A DNA stretch of 29,259 nucleotides from Ruminococcus sp. UBA4321 (GTDB lineage: Bacteria > Bacillota > Clostridia > Oscillospirales > Ruminococcaceae): contig DGUB01000091.1 of the NCBI GenBank assembly GCA_002393815.1, positions 1 to 29,259 on the forward strand, in the 5' to 3' direction. The notes under the pieces are model-generated. The model worked only from the letters and a program-made list of their open reading frames with translations, had not been told where the DNA came from and searched no databases. A program made the translations under genes and the position numbers. Positions 15,037 to 21,592 of this stretch are shown here, piece by piece. Each line of letters starts with the position of its first letter. The first letter of the stretch is position 1.

Positions 15037-15054
15037 AGTTAGCAATTGCTAACT
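15037..15054. promoter_or_regulatory. Perfect 18-bp palindrome AGTTAGCAATTGCTAACT, metalloregulator-type operator
   Basis: Every base of the 18 is self-complementary. It lies about 6 to 24 bases downstream of the predicted transcription start of the ZIP gene, an ideal site for a repressor. The TTAGC...GCTAA half-sites resemble those of DtxR/MntR-type metal repressors, but the repressor itself is not in the window. Confidence 0.65.
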
Positions 15055-15066
15055 GCTTGTAAGAAT

Positions 15067-15096
15067 ATCATACTATATTTTTTACCGGATTGTCAA
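15067..15096 (-). promoter_or_regulatory. Promoter of the ZIP gene
   Basis: Minus strand: -35 TTGACA (15091-15096), 18-base spacer, -10 TATGAT (15067-15072). Confidence 0.6.
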
Positions 15097-15121
15097 TCCT
15101 GCCCGGAAAATATCTCTGATT

Positions 15122-15159
15122 CAAATAAATTTCTGATTTATTTGTGAAAAATTATCACA
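15122..15159. promoter_or_regulatory. AT-rich inverted repeats in the divergent intergenic region
   Basis: A 9-base perfect inverted repeat, CAAATAAAT (15122-15130) / ATTTATTTG (15136-15144), is followed directly by TGTGA-N7-TCACA (15143-15159), a dyad with Crp/Fnr-like half-sites but one base too wide in the spacer. The stretch 15097-15286 holds nothing else I can name. Confidence 0.3.
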
Positions 15160-15286
15160 GAACTGTCAGGAATTCTTTGCAGAAACCTGCTTGTTATTAT
15201 TACATGCCGGAAAGCTTGTTTCCGTGACAAACTTTAATAGCCTAGTTTTCAGATATATTTAATATGAGAGCTATAGATTTTTTGTA

Positions 15287-15316
15287 TTGGACATCATAGA
15301 AAAAATATGCTATAAT
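15287..15316 (+). promoter_or_regulatory. Promoter of the poly-Cys leader / methyltransferase transcript
   Basis: -35 TTGGACA (15287-15293), 17-18 base spacer, -10 TATAAT (15311-15316) preceded by TGC. The expected start near 15323 gives a leader of about 240 bases before the methyltransferase ATG. Confidence 0.65.
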
Positions 15317-15359
15317 CATATCAAGAAATTAAAAATCAACCGGAAAGGGGCTGTTCTTC

Positions 15360-15464
15360 ATGAAATTTTATGCTGTTGCTTGTTGTTGCTGTTGCTGTGC
15401 GAAAAATTTCACAGTTTACGGCAGAAGAACCGCTTCCGGAATCTCGTTCACTATGCCCTGTTAA
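15360..15464 (+). CDS. Poly-cysteine leader peptide (34 residues)
   Basis: This short ORF has its own promoter and a ribosome binding site (GGAAAGGGG, about 9 bases upstream of the ATG). It starts MKFYAVA, then six cysteines in a row at residues 8-13 (codons TGT TGT TGC TGT TGC TGT, bases 15381-15398), and ends SGISFTMPC. Six consecutive Cys codons are most unlikely by chance and make translation here sensitive to charged tRNA-Cys. The ORF is followed 21 bases later by a terminator and then the methyltransferase gene. The arrangement matches amino-acid attenuator leader peptides; poly-Cys leader ORFs acting as cysteine attenuators are known from mycobacteria. A stand-alone metal-binding or modified peptide is the alternative, less likely given the terminator. 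Confidence 0.7.
   Translation: MKFYAVACCCCCCAKNFTVYGRRTASGISFTMPC
15395..15414 (+). other. Hairpin overlapping the last Cys codons
   Basis: CTGTG (15395-15399) can pair with CACAG (15410-15414), with additional AAA/TTT pairs inside the loop. A ribosome at the Cys run would melt it. It may act as a pause hairpin in the attenuator; found by eye only. Confidence 0.3.
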
Positions 15465-15494
15465 GGGTTTTTCTTTGTGAATCAGAGCGGAGTG
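15449..15494 (+). promoter_or_regulatory. Candidate antiterminator pairing
   Basis: CACTATGC (15449-15456), in the last leader codons, can pair with GCGGAGTG (15487-15494), the left arm of the terminator, over 8 positions with one mismatch and one G-U. A ribosome finishing the leader would cover the first segment and let the terminator form; a ribosome stalled at Cys would leave it free. It was drawn by hand, without energy calculation. Confidence 0.35.
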
Positions 15495-15523
15495 TGCAGG
15501 CTTTCTGCATACTCCGCTTTTTT
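15486..15523 (+). terminator. Attenuator terminator upstream of the methyltransferase gene
   Basis: A 14-bp stem (AGCGGAGTGTGCAG, 15486-15499, with 15505-15518; one G-U pair) with a 5-base loop is followed by TTTTTT (15518-15523). It lies 21 bases after the leader stop and 36 bases before the methyltransferase ATG, in the same direction, so it must be read through for the gene to be expressed. Confidence 0.75.
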
Positions 15524-15559
15524 GCTGCGTATTTTACTATTTGAAAGGGAGTTTTGATT

Positions 15560-16441
15560 ATGATAAAGCATCAGGAGAGTACGACCGCGAAATTATGCGC
15601 CTTTGCCAGAGCATGGCATTCCAACCACGCCAGACAGAAAATTTTTGATGATTATCTTGCCTATGACCTGATGGGGCGTGAAACTTATGAAATGCTGGAA
15701 GAATTCATCCGGGAAGAATTTACGGACGGTGAAGAAATTTCCGGTTTTGTGAACCGTTATTTTTCTCCGATACCGTTATCGCGAATGCCTTTTACGGAAC
15801 ACAGGCTTCAGAAGTTTGCACAGGGACAGAAAATTCAGTATGTCATCTGCGGAGCAGGAGCAGATACTTTTTCATTCCGGAACGATAATCCGAATATTGA
15901 AATATTCGAGATTGACCATCCTGATACACAGCGTTACAAGCTTGACCGTATCGAGGAACTGGAATGGAATATTCCGGAAAACGTGCATTTTGTTCCGGTC
16001 GATTTTGAATCAGAGCGCATGACCGATAAACTTCCGGATGCCGGATTTGACCCGGAAAAGAAAACTTTTTTCAGTATTCTGGGAGTTTCCTATTATCTGA
16101 CACTGCCTGTATTCACGCATACGCTGAGTCAGATTGCAGAACTTTCCGCTTTGGAGAGTGTTCTGGTATTTGATTATCCGATGAAGAATCATTTTATCGG
16201 CAGAGCCGGAGAACTGGAAGCTATGACACATAATCTCGGCGAAACGATGCAGGGCGGATTTCATTATAATGAAGTATCCAGAGCCTTGTACAGTCTGGGT
16301 TTTCAGATTGACACCTATCTAACACCCGAAAAAATTCAGAAATTATATTTTCATGACAGAACCGACGGACTGGCGGCATTTGAAAATGTCAGTCTGCTGT
16401 CTGCGATTTTCACCAACGGCAGAATCGGCGATATGTCTTAA
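15560..16441 (+). CDS. SAM-dependent methyltransferase, leucine carboxyl methyltransferase (LCM/PPM1) family
   Basis: The protein has 293 residues from the ATG at 15560 (AAAGGGAG about 9 bases upstream); a TTG at 15554 is in frame but too close to that site. The SAM-binding signature of the LCM family is present: YVICGAGADTFSFR (about residues 92-105), followed by the acidic IFEIDHPDTQRYK (about 113-125) and then ILGVSYYLT and VLVFDYP. The family transfers a methyl group from SAM to carboxyl or hydroxyl groups of varied substrates; bacterial members are mostly uncharacterised. No transport or biosynthetic partner is adjacent. It lies behind the poly-Cys leader and terminator, so its expression probably responds to cysteine supply, which hints at a role near sulfur metabolism, though the substrate is unknown. 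It ends at a terminator shared with the convergent LRR gene. Confidence 0.85.
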   Translation: MIKHQESTTAKLCAFARAWHSNHARQKIFDDYLAYDLMGRETYEMLEEFIREEFTDGEEISGFVNRYFSPIPLSRMPFTEHRLQKFAQGQKIQYVICGAGADTFSFRNDNPNIEIFEIDHPDTQRYKLDRIEELEWNIPENVHFVPVDFESERMTDKLPDAGFDPEKKTFFSILGVSYYLTLPVFTHTLSQIAELSALESVLVFDYPMKNHFIGRAGELEAMTHNLGETMQGGFHYNEVSRALYSLGFQIDTYLTPEKIQKLYFHDRTDGLAAFENVSLLSAIFTNGRIGDMS

Positions 16442-16446
16442 CATTA

Positions 16447-16486
16447 AAAAGCGGAGACGGCAGAAACCGTCTCCTTTTCTTATTTT
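16447..16486. terminator. Bidirectional terminator between the methyltransferase and LRR gene 2
   Basis: An 8-bp stem GGAGACGG / CCGTCTCC (16453-16460 with 16467-16474) is followed by TTTTCTTATTTTT on the plus strand. On the minus strand it is followed by GCTTTTTAA. The stem is identical to that of the terminator of LRR gene 1. Confidence 0.8.
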
Positions 16487-18051
16487 TAAGAATAATATTT
16501 ATCCATAAATTCTTTGAAACTGCTGACTTTTCCTGCGCCGAATTCGGCGGCATATGTCAGAAGAACGGCACTGTCAGCAGCATCAACTGCACCGTCCCGG
16601 TTAATATCTGGGTTGACACCGTTCCAGACCATATCTTCTGCGGGTGCTACCGGAGCAGAAGTTTCTGTTTCGGTGGGTTCTGTTGTTTCCGGAGCAGAGC
16701 CGATTACTTCAAAATTGTAGCCGTATTTTTCAGCGTAAGCCTGAGCAGTGGAGTTTTCATAACCGTAGATTGTGCCGTTGAAATAGGAGTTCCAATTTTC
16801 ATCACTCCCATTGCTAATAGTGTATCCAACCTCATAAATTTCACAGTCAGGATTTTCAATTGTGACAGAAGTCAGACCGGAACAAAAAGAAAATGCTCCA
16901 CTTCCGATACTCGTCACGCTGTCCGGAATTGTGACAGAAGTTAAACTGGAACAACTATCAAATGCACTATTTCCAATACTTGTCACGCCATCCGGAATGA
17001 CGACTTCTCCTTTGCAGTTACTTCCGTCAATTAAAACAATACCACCAACAACAAGCGGATTTTCTTCTTGTTTTGCTTTTAGCCATGGTGTCTCTGAAAA
17101 AGCACCCGTTCCGATATGTGTCACGCTTTTTGGGATTGACACAGAAGTTAAACTTGTACAAAACTCAAATGCACCATACTCGATACTTGTCACGCTGTCC
17201 GGAATTGTGACAGAAGTCAAATTGGTACAAGCCATAAAGGCATCCATTCCGATACTTGTCACGCTATCCGGAATGGTGACAGAAGTTAAACTTGTACAAA
17301 ACTCAAATGCACCAATTCCAATACTTGTTACACTGTATGGAATGATAACATTCCCTTTGCAGGTTCTTCCGTCAATCAGAATATGATTGACAACAACAAG
17401 TGGATTTTCTGCCTGCTTTGCTTTCAGCCATGGTGTTTCCGAAAATGCCTCACTCCCGATACTCGTCACGCTGTCTGGAATTGTGACAGAAGTCAGACCG
17501 GAACAACTTGAAAATGCACTACCCCCGATATTCGTCACGCTATCCGGAATTGTGACAGAAGTCAAACCGCAACCATAAAATGCCATATCCCCGATACTTG
17601 TCACGCTATCTGGAATTGTGACAGAAGTCAGTACAGAACACCCAAAAAATGCTGAACTCCCAATACTTATCACACCATTTGAAATTGTGATAGAAGTCAG
17701 TCCGGAACAGCTAGAAAATGCGTTTTCCTTGATGTATATCACGCTCTCCGGAATGGTGACAGAAGTCAAACCAGAACAACTCGAAAATGACTCATACCCG
17801 ATACTTGTCACGGGCAGACCGTCAATCTCTGCCGGAATAATAAGTTTCCCTTCTGGTTGTTTAACATAACCAGAAATTTCAATATAATCAGCATATTTTT
17901 TATAGGTCAAATTTTCATAAATATCCTCTGAATATTCCGTATCTTCTGCGCTTGCAGAAATCACAGCCGTATTCTGAACCGGCAGAACCGGCACAACAGC
18001 GCACATCATACAGAGTGCAGAAACAACAGCCAACATTTTTTTGAATTTCAT
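16486..18051 (-). CDS. Secreted BspA-like leucine-rich-repeat protein with half dockerin
   Basis: The protein has 521 residues. The signal peptide MKFKKMLAVVSALCMMC is the same as in the paralogue at 9229, with likely cleavage near ISASA-ED (about residue 35). BspA-type 23-residue repeats (SVTIPDSVTSIGxxAF) fill residues about 70-415 and are interrupted twice by islands with ETPWLKAKQ and NPLVV. After the motif YFNGTIYGYENSTAQAYAEKY and a Thr/Glu-rich linker (fragment TEPTETETSAP), the C-terminus has only one clear calcium-binding F-hand, DINRDGAVDAADS; the second half (FKEFMDKYYS) lacks the calcium ligands. It is probably a surface protein whose cohesin binding may be weak or different. It lies 75 bases after ybbR on the same strand, with no clear promoter between them. 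Confidence 0.92.
   Translation of the reverse strand: MKFKKMLAVVSALCMMCAVVPVLPVQNTAVISASAEDTEYSEDIYENLTYKKYADYIEISGYVKQPEGKLIIPAEIDGLPVTSIGYESFSSCSGLTSVTIPESVIYIKENAFSSCSGLTSITISNGVISIGSSAFFGCSVLTSVTIPDSVTSIGDMAFYGCGLTSVTIPDSVTNIGGSAFSSCSGLTSVTIPDSVTSIGSEAFSETPWLKAKQAENPLVVVNHILIDGRTCKGNVIIPYSVTSIGIGAFEFCTSLTSVTIPDSVTSIGMDAFMACTNLTSVTIPDSVTSIEYGAFEFCTSLTSVSIPKSVTHIGTGAFSETPWLKAKQEENPLVVGGIVLIDGSNCKGEVVIPDGVTSIGNSAFDSCSSLTSVTIPDSVTSIGSGAFSFCSGLTSVTIENPDCEIYEVGYTISNGSDENWNSYFNGTIYGYENSTAQAYAEKYGYNFEVIGSAPETTEPTETETSAPVAPAEDMVWNGVNPDINRDGAVDAADSAVLLTYAAEFGAGKVSSFKEFMDKYYS
16855..17825 (-). repeat. Array of about 69-bp coding repeats (LRR units) in LRR gene 2
   Basis: Units of 23 codons contain the minus-strand equivalent of TGACAGAAGT with TCCGGAAT as recurring core. 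Several units are nearly identical to each other and to those of LRR gene 1, in inverted orientation. Confidence 0.85.
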
Positions 18052-18072
18052 AATATATTCTCCTTTAGTTTC

Positions 18073-18106
18073 GTTTTCAACATTTCCACTGTGGAATGTT
18101 GAAAAC
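18073..18106 (-). promoter_or_regulatory. Long inverted repeat in the leader of LRR gene 2
   Basis: A 34-base near-perfect palindrome has arms GTTTTCAACATT and AATGTTGAAAAC with inner CCAC/GTGG and a single bulged base. It ends 21 bases before the ATG, just upstream of the AAAGGAG ribosome binding site. The sequence is shared with the leader of LRR gene 1. Without a T tract it is not a normal terminator; an RNA stability or translation-control hairpin, or an operator, would fit. Confidence 0.55.
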
Positions 18107-18125
18107 TGATTTGATGATGAAAGAA

Positions 18126-19514
18126 TTATTCATCAGAATCGTCTTCTTCTTCGATAATGGAAGAAGACGTTTCCGGAACAGTTTCTTGCTGTTTTACGGT
18201 GAAGTAGACATCCACGCGGTAATTACCGACCGCCCACATCCGGACAAGATTATTATCATCGGAAGTATCGGAAAGCTTGGGAGAAATGGAAATCAGCGCG
18301 TCCAGCCTGTCCGTACTGCTTTGCCGGACATTATAGCCGAGCAGGTCAACGGTTGCAACGACATCCTGTGAACTGAGGTTGTCGAGTTCTTCTTTTTCAC
18401 CGACAATAATCACGGGTGTGCCTTTCATAATTGCCTGACAGTCATAATCCGAGGGCGCATTGATAATAGAAACATTATCGCTTGTCAGGAAGATTTCCTT
18501 GGAATCCAGTCCTTCATTGTCGAGGGTGAGTGTAACCTGTTCAAAATTACTCTGGTTAATAAATTCTTCTTTCAGGTCAATATCAAAAATTTCAGAATAA
18601 TTGAGCGAAATGGAATTCAGGGCAACAATGCCGATATTGAAATTATCTCTGTCTGCGAAAGCGGTATTTGTCCGGGAAGCGAGGGTAATACTTTCCTGAG
18701 AGAGATGCAGACGTTTCCGGAACCAGTTCAGGTCGAAGCCGTTAGGGACAGAACGGATATCATAAGTGAGGGAAAGTTCTTTCTGCGTTAAAACAGGGAT
18801 AGTAATCTGGAAGTTTGTGCTTGGGATTTCGAGATGGTCTGTATCAAGAAGTGCGCCTTCATCGGTATAGAGTTTGACTTCGTTCGCATAGAGGGAATAG
18901 AGGCTGTCGATTTCGACGGACTTATCGGTATAGATTTCGGCTTCAGCGATTTCGTCGAGCTGTGTGGAAGGACCGGTAATTTCAATCACAGCAGGTTCGC
19001 AGACGACTTCGTCCTGTTTGAGAACATGTCCGGCACTGACTTTGACATTCGGGAAAGAAGCGGTGACATCATAGCTTCTGGTTTCGATTTTGTCAAGTCT
19101 GACAGTTGCCTGAGAAGGGGAGATTTTGACAGTATTGAAAGAAATATTGGAAGTATCAGATTTGACAGCAATCTCAAAATTGAATTCACCGGTTGTGCTG
19201 ATATTGCCGACTTGAAGATAAGCGATTAAATCCTCCTGTTTCAGGTTACCAATCTGGGAGCGGTTGCCTTCGACTTCGACAGTGACTTTCTCGACATCGC
19301 AGGAGACTACACTTAAACCGTTGGCTTCGGCGAGAGTTCCGGTCAGGTCTGGAACAACAGGAATATTATAGTATGGGACATGAGTTGTTTTATAAGCCGT
19401 AACCGAGATAGTAAACCAGATAAGAATTGCACAGACGATAGAAAAGATGACAGAGAAAGGTTTGGTATCGAACAGACGCTCAAAGAAATCAGGAATTTCG
19501 TGAATTTTTTTCAT
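18126..19514 (-). CDS. cdaR: YbbR-domain protein, regulator of the diadenylate cyclase (CdaR)
   Basis: The protein has 462 residues from the ATG at 19514 (AAAGGAG about 9 bases upstream). One N-terminal membrane anchor (about residues 19-41, FSVIFSIVCAILIWFTISV) is followed by an extracytoplasmic region made of YbbR repeats. These are recognisable from segments such as VPYYNIPVV and VEVEGNRSQIGNL near the start and repeated EI/VTGPS-type beta patterns. The end is acidic (EEEDDSDE). YbbR/CdaR proteins contact CdaA and modulate c-di-AMP synthesis. The start overlaps the end of cdaA by 26 bases, so translation is coupled. In many Firmicutes glmM follows; here the next gene is an LRR-dockerin gene instead. 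Confidence 0.88.
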   Translation of the reverse strand: MKKIHEIPDFFERLFDTKPFSVIFSIVCAILIWFTISVTAYKTTHVPYYNIPVVPDLTGTLAEANGLSVVSCDVEKVTVEVEGNRSQIGNLKQEDLIAYLQVGNISTTGEFNFEIAVKSDTSNISFNTVKISPSQATVRLDKIETRSYDVTASFPNVKVSAGHVLKQDEVVCEPAVIEITGPSTQLDEIAEAEIYTDKSVEIDSLYSLYANEVKLYTDEGALLDTDHLEIPSTNFQITIPVLTQKELSLTYDIRSVPNGFDLNWFRKRLHLSQESITLASRTNTAFADRDNFNIGIVALNSISLNYSEIFDIDLKEEFINQSNFEQVTLTLDNEGLDSKEIFLTSDNVSIINAPSDYDCQAIMKGTPVIIVGEKEELDNLSSQDVVATVDLLGYNVRQSSTDRLDALISISPKLSDTSDDNNLVRMWAVGNYRVDVYFTVKQQETVPETSSSIIEEEDDSDE

Positions 19515-20394
19515 TTTTTTCACTCCTTTCCTGGGATTGCCGGAACAGCGGAGGAAATGGAATTTTTTTAGTTTCCTGCTGTTTGGGGATGAGCTTGTCT
19601 GTGAGAAGCTGTTCGAGGGAATCCCGGTTGAAATCTCTGGTGATGCTGCCGTTTTCGGCGACAGAAATCTGCCCTGTTTCTTCAGAAACGACAATAATGA
19701 TAGCATCGGAATTTTCGCTCATGCCGATAGCGGCTCTGTGACGGGAGCCGAGTTTTTTATTAATAAAAGCTTCTTTCTGCGGCATGGGGAAGAAGCATTC
19801 TGCGGCGAGGATAACGCCGTCGCGCATGATGACTGCGCCGTCATGCAGGGGGGCATTATGGAAGAAGATAGCACCGAGGAGTTCTTTGCTGGGTTCGGCG
19901 TTGACTTCGACACCGCCTTCGATATGTTCGCCGAGTCTTGTCTGTCTTTCAATGGCGATAATGGCACCGGTACAGTCTCGGCTGAATTCCTCACAGGCAG
20001 CACCGATAGCATGAATGGCTTTTTCCCATTTGACAGCGGCGGCTTCACGGTTGGAAGCAGCGAGGAAACTGGTCAGTCCGAACCGGGAATGTCCTAATTT
20101 TTCGATAGCGCGGCGGACTTCCGGCTGGAACATGATAAGAATGGCAAGAATGCCGATATTAAATACTTTTTCCAGAATATAGATAATCGCTTTCAGTTCG
20201 ATAAATTTGCCGATAATATAGACCACAAGCAGAAAGGCAATACCCTTGAACAGCTGTCCTGCCCTGGTTTCTTTGATAAGTTTCAGGAAGAAGTAGATAA
20301 TATAGGATAGCAGTGCAATATCCAGAAAATCCACAGGTTTCATCGTTTTGAGAACACTGTAGATAGACTGGAAAATATCTGTCAGACCTGTCAT
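19489..20394 (-). CDS. cdaA: Diadenylate cyclase CdaA (membrane-bound DAC)
   Basis: The protein has 301 residues from the ATG at 20394 (AAAGGAAG upstream); the longer in-frame stretch before it belongs to the antisense of the cysteine desulfurase and is not coding. Three hydrophobic segments lie in residues about 20-90. The DAC (DisA_N) domain follows, with catalytic motifs DGAVI (185-189) and RHRAA (218-222). It joins two ATP molecules into c-di-AMP, which controls potassium and osmolyte uptake and cell-wall homeostasis. A Lys/Glu/Gln-rich tail follows the domain. It overlaps ybbR by 26 bases, forming the conserved cdaA-cdaR pair. Confidence 0.95.
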   Translation of the reverse strand: MTGLTDIFQSIYSVLKTMKPVDFLDIALLSYIIYFFLKLIKETRAGQLFKGIAFLLVVYIIGKFIELKAIIYILEKVFNIGILAILIMFQPEVRRAIEKLGHSRFGLTSFLAASNREAAAVKWEKAIHAIGAACEEFSRDCTGAIIAIERQTRLGEHIEGGVEVNAEPSKELLGAIFFHNAPLHDGAVIMRDGVILAAECFFPMPQKEAFINKKLGSRHRAAIGMSENSDAIIIVVSEETGQISVAENGSITRDFNRDSLEQLLTDKLIPKQQETKKIPFPPLFRQSQERSEKNEKNSRNS

Positions 20395-20426
20395 GGGGGA
20401 GTCACTTCCTTTCTTAATGAAAAGAT

Positions 20427-20452
20427 ACCGGAGAGCGGAGAAACTCTCCGGT
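20427..20452 (-). terminator. Hairpin between cysteine desulfurase and cdaA
   Basis: A 9-bp stem ACCGGAGAG / CTCTCCGGT with an 8-base loop is followed on the minus strand by ATCTTTTC, a weak T tract. No room remains for a separate cdaA promoter, so it is either a partial terminator or a processing site inside a longer operon. Confidence 0.45.
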
Positions 20453-20458
20453 TCTGGT

Positions 20459-21592
20459 TTATCTGATAGCGGCGGCAGCATCCGCAAGGCGGTTGGTATG
20501 CAGCATAGAGGAGAATACCGAAGGCGCAAAGCGGACAGTGCCTTCATGGGATTCGATAGTATTAAGAGCATAATGCGCGAGAGGGGCGCAGTGCAGACCG
20601 GAACGCAGACAGAAACCCTGTTTTGCAAGAACAGCGGCAGTTTCGTCAGCTTTTTTATTCCGGAGGTTGAAAGAGACAATCGGAACATAATTTGCACCGG
20701 GCTGACGGTAGACAATAACATCGGGAAGACCGGAGAATCTCTGACAGAGCTGTTCACAGAGTGCAGATTCGGTGCGGAAGATATTGTCAACGCCTTTTTT
20801 CTGAACGAACTGTATGCCGGCTTTCAGGGAAGCCGCACCGATGACATTAAGCGTACCGGCTTCGAGGGCATCAGGCAGAAAATCCGGCATTTCCGGGAGA
20901 GCGGACAGGCTTCCGGAGCCGCCCTGCATGAGAGGGGGAATGCTGAATTTTCCGTCTGAAACGAGCAGACCTGTACCGGTAATGCCGTACAGACCTTTAT
21001 GCCCGGCAGTGCAGAGGAAATTGATATTATCGTTCTCTATATTCACGGGCAGAACGCCGCAGGCTTGTGCGCCGTCCGCGATAAAGCAGATATTTTTTTC
21101 CTGGCAGAGTGCGCCGATTTTCCGGAACGGGAGAATCTGCCCGGTCACGTTGCTTGCCATAGTGCAGACAATGGCTTTGGTATCCGGTCGGATAAGCTTT
21201 GCGAAGCGTTCGAGCGTTTCGGAATCGGAAGCCGAAACTTCGGCGATACTGTAGCGGATTTTCCCGGCTTTTGCGAGGGCATAGACGGGACGCGCAACAG
21301 AATTATGCTCCAGATTGCTGATAATGAGATGACCGCCCTGTTTCATAATGCCCTGAATGGCGAGGTTTAATGCATGAGTGCAGTTTGCCGTGAAGATAAT
21401 ATTTTCAGGCTGTGCGCCGAAGAACTGAGCAATAGTTTCTCTTGCGGAATAGATGAGTTCGGAACCTCTTGCAGCGATTGGGTGGCTTCCTCTGCCGGAA
21501 CTGCCATAGCGGACGAGAGCCTTTTCGACGGCGAGACGAACTTCGGGAGGTTTCGGGAAAGTGGTAGCGGCGTTATCGAAATTGACAGTCAT
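20459..21592 (-). CDS. Cysteine desulfurase-family aminotransferase class V enzyme
   Basis: The protein has 377 residues and starts MTVNFDNAATTFPKPPEV, typical of the short-type (EF2568-like) cysteine desulfurase subfamily. The PLP lysine is in TAGHKGLYG (about residue 202), the cofactor Asp/Gln region is FIADGAQACG, and the active-site cysteine loop is LRSGLHCAPLAH (about residue 340). The enzyme would remove sulfur (or selenium) from cysteine (or selenocysteine), giving alanine and a persulfide. Its start overlaps the DUF3343 stop (ATGA), so the two proteins probably work together. No iscU or sufBCD genes are in the window, so a role in thio- or seleno-modification rather than bulk Fe-S assembly is possible. 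Confidence 0.9.
   Translation of the reverse strand: MTVNFDNAATTFPKPPEVRLAVEKALVRYGSSGRGSHPIAARGSELIYSARETIAQFFGAQPENIIFTANCTHALNLAIQGIMKQGGHLIISNLEHNSVARPVYALAKAGKIRYSIAEVSASDSETLERFAKLIRPDTKAIVCTMASNVTGQILPFRKIGALCQEKNICFIADGAQACGVLPVNIENDNINFLCTAGHKGLYGITGTGLLVSDGKFSIPPLMQGGSGSLSALPEMPDFLPDALEAGTLNVIGAASLKAGIQFVQKKGVDNIFRTESALCEQLCQRFSGLPDVIVYRQPGANYVPIVSFNLRNKKADETAAVLAKQGFCLRSGLHCAPLAHYALNTIESHEGTVRFAPSVFSSMLHTNRLADAAAAIR

Noticed and set aside
15323..15523. T-box riboswitch in the methyltransferase leader
   Set aside because: No T-box sequence (TGGNACCGCG) or specifier-loop architecture is visible; the poly-Cys ORF explains the leader better.
16862..17869. Long plus-strand ORFs opposite LRR gene 2 (and minus-strand ones opposite gene 1)
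   Set aside because: The 69-base periodic repeats keep the antisense frame open in step with the coding frame; the products are low-complexity reflections of the LRR units.
19515..19706. N-terminal 64-residue extension of the YbbR protein
   Set aside because: It is the alternative frame of cdaA; the ribosome binding site and membrane anchor place the start at 19514.
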